DNA from: a bacterium
GTDB lineage: Bacteria > Acidobacteriota > Thermoanaerobaculia > Multivoradales > J023
Assembly: GCA_024226315.1 (NCBI GenBank)
Contig: JAAELT010000277.1
Coordinates: 1 to 39,428 of the forward strand
Reading direction: 5' to 3'
Length of the DNA: 39,428 bases
The notes beneath the pieces are model-generated. The model was not told the origin of the DNA. It saw only the letters and a list, made by a program, of their open reading frames with translations, and did no database searches. Every line of letters begins with the position of its first letter. Positions within the stretch are counted from its first letter, which is position 1. A program made the translations under genes and the position numbers. Below, piece by piece: positions 8,668-15,429 of this stretch.

Positions 8668-9087
8668 GTGACTCGGGCTGTCATCGATACGAATGTCCTC
8701 TTCGAAGGGCTGACACACCTGGGTCCGGCAGCGGACGTCATCGATGCATGGGTCGCCGGCGAGTTCGAGCCTTGCGTCTCGACGGCCCTGGCGCTCGAGT
8801 ACCACGATGTCCTGGGGCGTAAGCTCAGCCCGATCCGAGGTGAAGCTGCACTCAAAGCTCTCCAGGCGCTGGTCGCTCGATCGCGGCATACGCCTATCTA
8901 CTTCAGACATCGGCCAGCGAGACGAGATCCGGGGGATGATTTGGTCGTCGATTGCGTTCTCAACAGCCGATCCGTTCTCGTCACTTCGAATGTTCGAGAC
9001 TTCCGAACACCTGCCAGGGAGTGGGGATTTGTCATACTGCGACCGCCCGACTTTCTGCGCCTTCTCGCGGAGGCCAAACGCTCATGA
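8668..9087 (+). CDS. PIN-domain toxin (putative TA toxin, PIN family, COG1569-like)
   Basis: About 139 residues from the GTG at 8668. A longer frame to 8455 only translates the antisense of the glyS fragment and is rejected. The sequence opens AVIDTNVLFEGL, the usual beta1 strand of the family, and keeps the acidic PIN set: Asp7, Glu44 (ALEYHDVL), Asp90/Asp91 and Asp95 (DDLVVD), and Asp111 (TSNVRDF). PIN toxins are Mg-dependent RNases that cut tRNA, rRNA or mRNA; the target here is unknown. Its stop overlaps the start of the RHH antitoxin as ATGA. The toxin-first order fits this PIN subgroup. It is probably leaderless and repressed by its antitoxin. Confidence 0.88.
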   Translation: MTRAVIDTNVLFEGLTHLGPAADVIDAWVAGEFEPCVSTALALEYHDVLGRKLSPIRGEAALKALQALVARSRHTPIYFRHRPARRDPGDDLVVDCVLNSRSVLVTSNVRDFRTPAREWGFVILRPPDFLRLLAEAKRS

Positions 9088-9317
9088 GCCGCCTGACACT
9101 GCGTCTTCCCGAGTCGCTCCATCAGAATCTGGCCCGACAAGCCCGGACAGAAGGGGTCTCTCTGAACCAGATGATCGTCTACCTGCTGACCAGGATGACT
9201 GGGGCCACCGATCTCGACGAGCAACGCCGCGTCTTCGAGGGTCTGCTCCATCGCTATCCCGCTGAAGAGGCGGAAACCGCCTTGCAGGAGATCCTCGCTG
9301 CTAGAACGCCCCCGTAG
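9084..9317 (+). CDS. Ribbon-helix-helix antitoxin of the PIN toxin
   Basis: 77 residues. The N-terminus SRLTLRLPESLHQNLARQA followed by EGVSLNQMIVYLL is a classic RHH fold (one beta-strand plus two helices, HicB/CopG-like) that would dimerise on DNA. The acidic helical C-terminus (residues ~45-77) would bind and mask the toxin. The ATG at 9084 overlaps the toxin stop by 4 nt, so translation is coupled, and no separate ribosome binding site is needed. It probably autoregulates the promoter at 8653-8661. Identification rests on fold pattern and position. Confidence 0.85.
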   Translation: MSRLTLRLPESLHQNLARQARTEGVSLNQMIVYLLTRMTGATDLDEQRRVFEGLLHRYPAEEAETALQEILAARTPP

Positions 9318-9349
9318 GGCTCTGTGCGCCAGGCTCGAGGTCCACCAGG

Positions 9350-9592
9350 TTGCGGCATGGCCTGCCGAAACGGCGGCACCTTGCATGGCTCAGTCTCGAG
9401 GTGCTGGAGTTCCCGGACATCGGCGGCCCGCGCATCGGCGCGGTGAACGCGTCCATGCTGGCGACGGCCACCGCCGCGTGGGCGGCGCGGCTCGCCGTGC
9501 GGTTGGCGGGGGCGTTGGGGATCACTCTGTTCTACCTCGGTGCGCTGCTCGTCTTCTACTTGCTGGCCGAAGGCTTCATGTGGGGCTCTTGA
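9350..9592 (+). CDS. Small hypothetical membrane protein, possibly a gene remnant
   Basis: Not recognised. The frame is open from a TTG at 9350. Other in-frame starts are GTG 9443 and ATG 9455, none with a clear Shine-Dalgarno. Codon use becomes convincingly coding from about 9400 (LEVLEFPDIGGPRIGAV). A hydrophobic helix follows (LAGALGITLFYLGALLVFYL), and the product ends GFMWGS. It could be a one- or two-helix membrane peptide or the 3' end of a gene truncated by the rearrangement that built this island. It follows the antitoxin by ~30 nt, so it could be co-transcribed with the TA pair. Confidence 0.35.
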   Translation: MRHGLPKRRHLAWLSLEVLEFPDIGGPRIGAVNASMLATATAAWAARLAVRLAGALGITLFYLGALLVFYLLAEGFMWGS

Positions 9593-9698
9593 CGGGCGGA
9601 TCGCGATGTCGGTCGTAAACGACGTTGAACTAAACCGCTCCGCGGTATTGTTGCTTCGTGTAACTTATCGGGTCTCGGCGCCCGGGAGGATTCGCCGC

Positions 9699-9718
9699 CG
9701 GCCGACCGCGGTCGGCCG
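9699..9718. repeat. Perfect 20-bp palindrome
   Basis: CGGCCGACCG followed directly by its reverse complement. It has no loop and no T-tract, so it is not a standard terminator. An operator-like or extrusion-prone site is possible. Confidence 0.55.
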
Positions 9719-9772
9719 TGCCTCGCGCCTTGGGAGTAAGATCCCCTGGAGTCATGGTCGGAACCACCCGTG

Positions 9773-9820
9773 CCGCTCGAGTGCCCGCTCGAGTGCGTGC
9801 CGCTCTGCCCGCTCGAGTGC
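9773..9820 (+). repeat. 12-bp tandem repeat (four units)
   Basis: The unit CCGCTCGAGTGC is exact at 9773-9784, 9785-9796 and 9809-9820, with a degenerate unit between them (9797-9808). A unit length divisible by three would allow an in-frame coding repeat, but no supported gene covers it. Confidence 0.8.
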
Positions 9821-9829
9821 CGGCGCTCA

Positions 9830-9935
9830 GAAGGCGTCGATCGGCGGGAAACCAGGGAAACGGCGCCTCGGAAGGCGTCGATCGGCGGGAAATCCTGGAA
9901 TCGGGGCCGGTAATGCGCCGAACGACGGGAAATCG
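9830..9935 (+). repeat. ~41-bp tandem repeat, about three units
   Basis: A 22-bp core (GAAGGCGTCGATCGGCGGGA plus AA) is identical at 9830-9851 and 9871-9892. A degraded third core lies at about 9915-9932 (CGCCGAACGACGGGAAAT). The 19-20 bases between cores are also related, so this is a minisatellite and not a spaced array. Confidence 0.75.
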
Positions 9936-10047
9936 CTCTCGGGGAGGTCGTGAACGGTCTTCGCAATTGGCCATCGCGCCCACGACCCGGGCTTTCGACT
10001 CGATATTTTCTGGCCGTCAACCCCGCCCGTCCGCCATCTTGCCGCCC

Positions 10048-11628
10048 TCAGACCCGCAACGCCCGCTGCACCACCTCGACGGCTTCGGCGACCTTGATCC
10101 GCTCCTGCCGACGGTCGTCGCGGTAACGGATGGTGACGGTCTCGTCCTCGGCGGTCTGGCCGTCGACGGTGAGGCAGTAGGGGGTGCCGACCTCGTCGTG
10201 GCGGGCGTAGCGCTTGCCGATCGAGTGCTGCGCGTCGTACTTGGCGTTGATGCCGGCGGCCAGGAACTCCTCGACGATGCCGCGGGCGGTTTCGGGCATG
10301 CCGTCTTTCTTCACCAGCGGCAGGATGCCCGCCTTGATGGGGGAGAGGCGGGGGTGGAGACGCAGCACGGTGCGCTGGCCCTTGCCCTCGGCGTCGGCCT
10401 CCTCTTCGTCGTAGGCGTCGCACAGCAGCGCCAGCACGCCGCGGGTGGCGCCGCCGGCCGGCTCGATGACGTGGGGGCGGTAGCGCCAGCCCTGCTTGCC
10501 GGTCTCGGGGTTGGTGGCCTGGGGGTCGAAGTAGTCGAGCTTCTTGCCCGAGCCCTCGCCGTGGGCCTTGAGGTCGAAGTCGGTTCGCGAGGCGACGCCC
10601 TCGAGCTCGTCCCAGCCCCAGGGGAAGAGGTACTCGACGTCGAAACAGCCGTCGGAGTAGTGGGCGAGCTCGTCGGCGCCGTGCTGACGCAGGCGTAGGT
10701 TGTCGGCTTTGAGGCCGACGCCCTTCCACCATTCGAGCCGCTCGTTCTTCCAGTATTCGAGCCACTTCGGGCCCTCACCCGGTGGCACGAAGTACTCCAT
10801 CTCCATCTGCTCGAACTCCACCGAGCGGAAGATGAAGTGCTCCACCGTGACCTCGTTGCGGAAGCTGCGGCCGAGTTGGGCGATGCCGAAGGGGATCTTG
10901 GCGCTGGTCGACTGCACGACGTTGGGGAACTGCACGAACATCGCCTGCGCGGTCTCCGGGCGCAGGTAGACGGTGCTCTCGGTCAGCGCCTCCTCGGCGC
11001 GGGCGCGCTGGGTCTCCTCGTCGAGCCCCTGCTCGACCGCCTCACGAACCGCGTCGACGGCCTTGCCGATCGGATCGACCGGGCCGAGGAACGAGCGCAG
11101 CATGAGGTTGAACTTCCGCTCCTCGGAGAGGAACGGCGAGCCGCAGTTGGGGCACACATAGCCGCGCTCCGAGCCGAGGGCGCCGTGGAGCGTCTTCTTG
11201 CGCCGCTGGAGCTCCAGACCGAAGGCGCTCCGGACCTTCTCGAGCGCCACCTTGGCGCGGCCCTTGTCGGCCAGCTCGATCGGTGCCGGCTCGCCTTCGC
11301 CGAGCTTCGGTGCCTTGTCGGCGCGGAAGCGCTCGCCGCACACCTTGCAGTCGACCAGGGGGTCGGTGAAGTTGGCCAGGTGACCGCTCGACTGCCAGAC
11401 CCTGGGATGCATGATGATCGAGGCGTCGATGCCGTGGATGTCCTCGCGGCTGTGGACCATGGCGCGCCACCACTCGTTCATCAGGTTGCGCTTGAGCTCC
11501 ACGCCCATGGGCCCGTAGTCGTAGGCCGAACGCAAACCGCCGTAGATCTCCGAGCTCTGGTAGACGAAGCCGCGGCGCTTGGCGAGGGAGACGATCTTCT
11601 GCATGGACAACGACGTGTCGGTGCTCAC
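10048..11628 (-). CDS. glyS: Glycyl-tRNA synthetase (homodimeric alpha2, class II)
   Basis: About 526 residues. It charges tRNA-Gly with glycine in the cytoplasm. The single-chain class II type is recognisable from IVSLAKRRGFVYQSSEIYGGL at the N-terminus, SAYDYGPMGVELKRNL, two Cys pairs (CKVC and CPNC) that form a zinc-binding site in the insertion, motif 2 RSFRNEVTVEHFIFR with EFEQMEMEYF, and the anticodon-binding domain at the end (EVGTPYCLTVDGQ). I chose the GTG at 11628 because GGAAGGTGG lies about 5 nt upstream; the open frame to 11727 lacks such a site and has no family resemblance. The last 149 bp also occur at 8482-8630. The gene borders the TA island directly at its stop codon. Confidence 0.96.
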   Translation of the reverse strand: MSTDTSLSMQKIVSLAKRRGFVYQSSEIYGGLRSAYDYGPMGVELKRNLMNEWWRAMVHSREDIHGIDASIIMHPRVWQSSGHLANFTDPLVDCKVCGERFRADKAPKLGEGEPAPIELADKGRAKVALEKVRSAFGLELQRRKKTLHGALGSERGYVCPNCGSPFLSEERKFNLMLRSFLGPVDPIGKAVDAVREAVEQGLDEETQRARAEEALTESTVYLRPETAQAMFVQFPNVVQSTSAKIPFGIAQLGRSFRNEVTVEHFIFRSVEFEQMEMEYFVPPGEGPKWLEYWKNERLEWWKGVGLKADNLRLRQHGADELAHYSDGCFDVEYLFPWGWDELEGVASRTDFDLKAHGEGSGKKLDYFDPQATNPETGKQGWRYRPHVIEPAGGATRGVLALLCDAYDEEEADAEGKGQRTVLRLHPRLSPIKAGILPLVKKDGMPETARGIVEEFLAAGINAKYDAQHSIGKRYARHDEVGTPYCLTVDGQTAEDETVTIRYRDDRRQERIKVAEAVEVVQRALRV

Positions 11629-11764
11629 TGGGTCCACCTTCCTGGATCGGGTATGCGCGAGAGGAGGGGCCGGCCTGAAGGGTCGCTGACTGGACCGGGG
11701 TGACCGGCGGGAGCTGATTTCTACCATACTCGGGTCTGTCCCGAACAGACGGCCTCGAGGCGAT

Positions 11765-11773
11765 TGCTATACT
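11765..11773 (+). promoter_or_regulatory. Extended -10 promoter of the lipase/sigma gene group
   Basis: TGCTATACT is an extended -10 whose transcription start would fall near 11780. That leaves a ~30-nt leader with AGAGGA before the TTG at 11810 and argues against the earlier TTG at 11783. No good -35 is visible. Confidence 0.45.
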
Positions 11774-11809
11774 CGCGCCCCTTTGAACCGAGGCGCGAAG
11801 AGGACCCTC

Positions 11810-13198
11810 TTGCCGAGAAGCCGATCCCGCACTTCCCGCATGCCGGTCCTGATTGCCTGCCTGGTGATCGTGGCGTCGGTGCTGGCCGGCTGCAGCGCGG
11901 CGCCGCCCCCCGTGCTTGTGGCGCTCCAGCAGGTGGAGCGCAAGACTCCGGTCGTCTACGTGCCGGGCTCGACCGGCAGCAAGCTGCGTGAGCGCGCCAC
12001 CGGCGAGCTGGTCTGGGGCGAGGGTCGGAACGTGATCGTGCCGCACGATGATGCCTACGGCCTCGCCCGGCCGATCGGCCCGGCGCCGAGCTCGGCGGAG
12101 TCGCGCCTGGAGCCGACGGAGGCGATCCGCGAGATCCGGCTGGCCGGGATCTTCGGCCAGAAAGTCTACGGGCCGATCGTCGAGCTGCTGGAGGCCAACG
12201 GCTACCGGCTCGGCGACCTCGGCGACCCCGCCGCCGCCGACACCGCGTTCCTCTTCGCCTACGACTGGCGGCTCGACCACCGGATCGCCGCGCAGCGGCT
12301 GCTGGTACAGCTCGAGGCACTGCGCCGGGCGCGGGGCGAGGACCGGCTGGAGGTCGACCTCATCTGCCAGTCGAACGGTGGCTACATCTGCCGCTACCTG
12401 CTGAAGTACGGCGGCGCGACTCCGGAGGAGGCCAAGGGCGGTGCGGCACGCCCGCCCGAGGAGATCGCCGCGCGCAAGGTGATCCTGCTGGGCAATTCCA
12501 ACGGCGGCAGCCTGCGCATGCTGCGCGAGATGCACCGCGGGCGCGGCTACGTCGCCCTGGTCGGGCGCAAGATGCGGCCCGAGGCGATGTTCACCATGCC
12601 GGCGCTTTTTCAGGACCTGCCCGTGGTGCGGCCAGACCTTTTCCTCGACGAAGCGGGCAAGCCGCTGGCCGTCGACATCTTCGACGCCGACGCCTGGTTG
12701 CGCCACGGTTGGTCGATCTTCGCTCCCGAGGCACGGCGGCGGATCGCAAGACGCGGAGCTGAGGACATCTTCGGCGACGAGGAGCGCCAGATGGAGCACC
12801 TGCGCCAGGTGCTCGACTATGCGCGGCGGTTCCACCAGGTGCTGGCGAGCGACGCCGCGGGCTGGCGCGACGGCGTCGGCTACTACATGATCCAGAGCAG
12901 GTCCGAGGACACGCCGGACCGCGCGGTGCTCCGGCAGCGTGACGGTCGCTGGGAGATCCTGTTCACCGGCGACAAGAAACTCCGGCGCCTCAAAGAGCTT
13001 CACGAAATGGCGACCGCCGAGGGCGACGAGCACGGCACCGTCGCCTCCCAGAACCGGCTCTCGCCTCAGGAAGAGGCGGCTCTGGCTGCACCGACGACCT
13101 ATATCGACGATAATCACTTCGACCTGATTCTCAGACCCGAAACCCATCGGCGGTTGTTAGAGATCCTGGCGGGCCCTGGCGCTAGGAAGACCCCATGA
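11810..13198 (+). CDS. LCAT-like alpha/beta-hydrolase lipoprotein
   Basis: About 462 residues. A basic N-terminus, a hydrophobic stretch and the lipobox LAGC (about residue 28) mark it as a lipoprotein. The body resembles lecithin:cholesterol acyltransferase-type hydrolases: PVVYVPGSTGSKL, then FAYDWRLD, a nucleophile elbow CQSNGGYICRYLL (Ser188), and DDNHFDLI near the end (His436). The elbow has Gln before the Ser and Asn after it, where LCAT members usually have GHSMGG. A phospholipase or acyltransferase activity on membrane lipids is inferred. I chose the TTG at 11810, preceded by AAGAGGA; a TTG at 11783 and an ATG at 11840 are alternatives, but the ATG would remove the positive charges of the signal peptide. 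Its stop overlaps the sigma factor start as ATGA. Confidence 0.8.
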   Translation: MPRSRSRTSRMPVLIACLVIVASVLAGCSAAPPPVLVALQQVERKTPVVYVPGSTGSKLRERATGELVWGEGRNVIVPHDDAYGLARPIGPAPSSAESRLEPTEAIREIRLAGIFGQKVYGPIVELLEANGYRLGDLGDPAAADTAFLFAYDWRLDHRIAAQRLLVQLEALRRARGEDRLEVDLICQSNGGYICRYLLKYGGATPEEAKGGAARPPEEIAARKVILLGNSNGGSLRMLREMHRGRGYVALVGRKMRPEAMFTMPALFQDLPVVRPDLFLDEAGKPLAVDIFDADAWLRHGWSIFAPEARRRIARRGAEDIFGDEERQMEHLRQVLDYARRFHQVLASDAAGWRDGVGYYMIQSRSEDTPDRAVLRQRDGRWEILFTGDKKLRRLKELHEMATAEGDEHGTVASQNRLSPQEEAALAAPTTYIDDNHFDLILRPETHRRLLEILAGPGARKTP

Positions 13199-13779
13199 GC
13201 TCCGAGCGCGACCAGTTGAGCCAGTGGATGTCCGCCTATCAGGCGGGCGAGCTCGATGCCTTCGAGCGGCTGCACGGCCAGCTCGCGCCCAGGCTGCGCC
13301 GCTACTTGCTGTCGCTCACCATGAGCCAGCCGCGGGCCGACGACCTTCTGCAGGAGACTTTCCTGCAGATCCACCGCTCGCGGCACACCTATACGCCGCC
13401 ACGACCGGTGGAGCCCTGGGCCTTCGGCGTGGCGCGGCACGTCTACCTCATGGACTGCCGGGCGTGGGCGCGTCGGCGGCGATTGGAGGCGGACCAGGGG
13501 GAGGAGCTGCCCGAGCTGCCGGTGCCGGCGTTCGGCGAAGGCTTCCCAGATCGCAACCGGCTTCGCCGTGCGGTGGCGACTCTCTCGGACGATCAGCGCG
13601 AGCCGCTACTGCTGCACCACGTCTGGGGATTCAGCTTCCGTGAGATCGCTGGCATGTTGGGCATCCAGGAGGTTGCCGCCAAGGTGCGGGCGCACCGCGC
13701 CCGCAAACAGCTCCAAGGGGTGCTCGAAACCGATCTTGCGAGTAACCCCGTGGACGAATCGAGCCAAGGGGAAAACTGA
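13195..13779 (+). CDS. ECF-type RNA polymerase sigma factor
   Basis: 194 residues. Region 2 is readable at about 18-100 (DAFERLHGQLAPRLRRYL, ADDLLQETFLQIHRSR, PWAFGVARHVYLMD). Region 4 lies at about 123-180 (LRRAVATLSDDQREPLLLHH, then SFREIAGMLGIQEVAAKVRA, the helix-turn-helix). Regions 1 and 3 are absent, as in the ECF group. The ATG at 13195 overlaps the lipoprotein stop by 4 nt. The next gene, 16 nt downstream, is an NrsF/DUF1109-like membrane protein, the usual partner of ECF factors of this kind, so activity is probably held at the membrane until a signal releases it. Its target promoters are unknown. Confidence 0.93.
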   Translation: MSSERDQLSQWMSAYQAGELDAFERLHGQLAPRLRRYLLSLTMSQPRADDLLQETFLQIHRSRHTYTPPRPVEPWAFGVARHVYLMDCRAWARRRRLEADQGEELPELPVPAFGEGFPDRNRLRRAVATLSDDQREPLLLHHVWGFSFREIAGMLGIQEVAAKVRAHRARKQLQGVLETDLASNPVDESSQGEN

Positions 13780-13795
13780 GGAGCTCTCCCGAGCG

Positions 13796-14500
13796 ATGAG
13801 CGAAACGATCAACCAGAGCAAAGCATTCGAGGCCCTGCGCGCCAGGCTCGGGGGCGAGCTGCGCCCGGTGAGGCCCTTCCTGCCCGGGCGTTGGATGGTG
13901 CTCTTCCTGGCCCTCTTCGTGTCGGTGTGCCTGATCTACCTCGGCCTCCGGTTCGGCTGGCGCGTGGATTCGGACACGCTCGGCGTCCCGTGGGTCTGGG
14001 GGCTCTCGGCGCTCGAGCTGGCGGCGGCGGCGGTGCTGCTACTCCATGTTCTGCGCGAGGCGGTGCCGGGGCGTGGCTCCAACCTCGCCATCCTCAGCTT
14101 CGGCGCGGCCGGCGCCGCGATCCTGCACGCCGCCGTCGCCATGGCCACCTGGACCCGCAGCCCGATGGCGCCGGCCCCCGGCGAGGAGTGGCGCGCCGGT
14201 GCCTACTGCTTCTCCTACGAGGTCGCCCTCGGCATTCCCTGCGTGCTCTTCGCCGTCTGGCTCGGCCGACGAGGCCTCACCGCAAGGCCCCGCCGCCTCG
14301 GCGTCCTCGGCGGCGTCGGCGCCGGCCTGGCCGCCGACGCGCTGTGGCGCCTGGTGTGCCCCTACAGCTCCCCCGGCCACGCCTTCGGCTCGCACTCGCT
14401 GGGTATCCTCGCCGTCGTGGGGCTGGGATTGCTGCTCACCACGTGGTGGGAGAGTGTGCGGCTCCGTGATTGGCGGACCCGCGAATCCACCAGCATTTAG
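13796..14500 (+). CDS. NrsF/DUF1109-type membrane anti-sigma factor
   Basis: About 234 residues. A short cytoplasmic N-terminus (SKAFEALRARLGGELRPVRP) precedes six hydrophobic helices at roughly 35-56, 63-86, 98-121, 140-160, 168-190 and 204-224. This topology and the position directly after an ECF sigma gene fit the NrsF/DUF1109 family, which bind and inhibit their sigma factor at the membrane. The open frame extends upstream to 13568 in a different frame from the sigma gene; I take the ATG at 13796, although the nearest GAGGAG lies 12 nt away, which is long. The identity is inferred from topology and context as much as from motifs. Confidence 0.8.
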   Translation: MSETINQSKAFEALRARLGGELRPVRPFLPGRWMVLFLALFVSVCLIYLGLRFGWRVDSDTLGVPWVWGLSALELAAAAVLLLHVLREAVPGRGSNLAILSFGAAGAAILHAAVAMATWTRSPMAPAPGEEWRAGAYCFSYEVALGIPCVLFAVWLGRRGLTARPRRLGVLGGVGAGLAADALWRLVCPYSSPGHAFGSHSLGILAVVGLGLLLTTWWESVRLRDWRTRESTSI

Positions 14501-14581
14501 TCGTTGTGGCCACTTCGCCGGTCGATACCACAGCGTGAGTGTCTCGGTGAGGTTCGAGGAAGCCTGGAGATTCAGCCGAAA

Positions 14582-14989
14582 TCAGCTCGCCAGGGCACGC
14601 TCGACGGCCTCCGGCTCCTTGTCGATCACGGTGAGAAGGAGTCGGGCATATCGATTGGGCGGGCGTCGGCCCTGCTCCCAATCCTGGATGGCATCCAAAG
14701 CGAAGCCATACCGCTTGGCGAAGGCTGCCTGCGAGAGGTGACGTTTCAGGCGGATCGCCCGCACGTCGATCAGCGCAGGCACCTTGCAAGCGCCGGCGAG
14801 CTGCCGGACCGTCAACGGCTTGGCGTCGGGATCGCTCTCGGCAGCCCGAAGAGCCTCCTTGTCCGACATTGCCTTTACCCGGTCCCAGTCCGTCTTGCTC
14901 TCGCTGGGCTCCTTCCGCCCTTCGGCAGTGAGCTCGAGGACTGTGCCGTCCTCAGCCAGTGAGATTCTCGTAGTAGGTCGTTTGCTCAT
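14582..14989 (-). CDS. Hybrid BrnA-like/XRE antitoxin of BrnT
   Basis: 135 residues. The N-terminal half contains the BrnA-like stretch TDWDRVKAMSDKEALRAAES. The C-terminal half is an XRE/Cro helix-turn-helix (residues ~74-125: IRLKRHLSQAAFAKRYGFAL, then AIQDWEQGRRPPNRYARLLL), where classical BrnA has a ribbon-helix-helix domain. It should neutralise the upstream BrnT toxin and repress the operon through the palindrome at 15240-15258. Its ATG lies 38 nt inside the toxin gene, so the two are translated from overlapping frames; an AAAGG about 11 nt upstream could serve as the ribosome binding site. About 81 nt separate its end from the convergent anti-sigma gene. Confidence 0.85.
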   Translation of the reverse strand: MSKRPTTRISLAEDGTVLELTAEGRKEPSESKTDWDRVKAMSDKEALRAAESDPDAKPLTVRQLAGACKVPALIDVRAIRLKRHLSQAAFAKRYGFALDAIQDWEQGRRPPNRYARLLLTVIDKEPEAVERALAS

Positions 14990-15230
14990 TTCGGGTTGCC
15001 TTTCTCGCCGAGATCATACGAGTCACGCCGCGCCGTTCGGTCGTCACCACGAAGAGGACCAGATCGTGAACCCTGCCAAGGGCCCACCAACGATCCTCCA
15101 GGTCGCTGTGCGCTTCGTCGTAACCCCATAGCCTGTGCTCATCCAGGAAGACTCGTACCGCGTCCAGGAAGTCGACGCCATGCCGGGCGATGTTGGTCTC
15201 GCGTTTGTCTTCATTCCATTCGAGCTCCAT
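14952..15230 (-). CDS. brnT: BrnT family toxin (RNase)
   Basis: About 92 residues. It opens MELEWNEDKRETNIARHGVD, the standard BrnT start, with FLDAVRVFLDEHRLWGYDE and RMISARKATRNEQTTYYEN at the end. BrnT is a RelE-like ribonuclease that stops translation when its antitoxin is lost. The frame runs open to 15269, but that would put the promoter inside the gene. The ATG at 15230 lies 7 nt after a TATAAT box and gives the canonical N-terminus, so I prefer it and infer a leaderless message. The toxin gene precedes and overlaps its antitoxin by 38 nt. Confidence 0.92.
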   Translation of the reverse strand: MELEWNEDKRETNIARHGVDFLDAVRVFLDEHRLWGYDEAHSDLEDRWWALGRVHDLVLFVVTTERRGVTRMISARKATRNEQTTYYENLTG

Positions 15231-15237
15231 CCGCTTG

Positions 15238-15258
15238 ATTATACGGCCAAGCCGTATA
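15238..15258 (-). promoter_or_regulatory. BrnT operon promoter with overlapping palindromic operator
   Basis: On the minus strand a consensus TATAAT lies at 15243-15238. It shares four bases with an inverted repeat at 15240-15258 (arms TATACGGC and GCCGTATA, 3-bp spacer). A repressor bound there would block the -10, as expected for antitoxin autoregulation. The ATG follows the -10 by 7 nt, so no ribosome binding site is present. Confidence 0.75.
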
Positions 15259-15429
15259 GTTGGCCACACAAACCGCTTGCGTCACCCACGTCCAATCCTG
15301 TAAAACAGGACCACACACACGGTGGACGCGAGTCCGCCCCTCCCCGACAACAGATCCCACGCTGTCCGACGACAGCCCCGGCGCCGTCAACCCGGTGCGC
15401 TGCCGGGAGCCCATCCAGGAGATCTCCAC

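Larger units (their letters stand above)
9593..10047. other. 455-base non-coding stretch with repeats
   Basis: No credible gene lies between the small membrane ORF and the end of glyS. The stretch holds a drop in GC at about 9610-9670, a 20-bp palindrome, a 12-bp tandem repeat and a ~41-bp tandem repeat, each listed separately. Confidence 0.7.

Noticed and set aside
9830..9935. CRISPR-like array
   Set aside because: The spacers between the 22-bp cores are themselves related, the period is only ~41 bp with three units, and no cas genes are present; it is a minisatellite.
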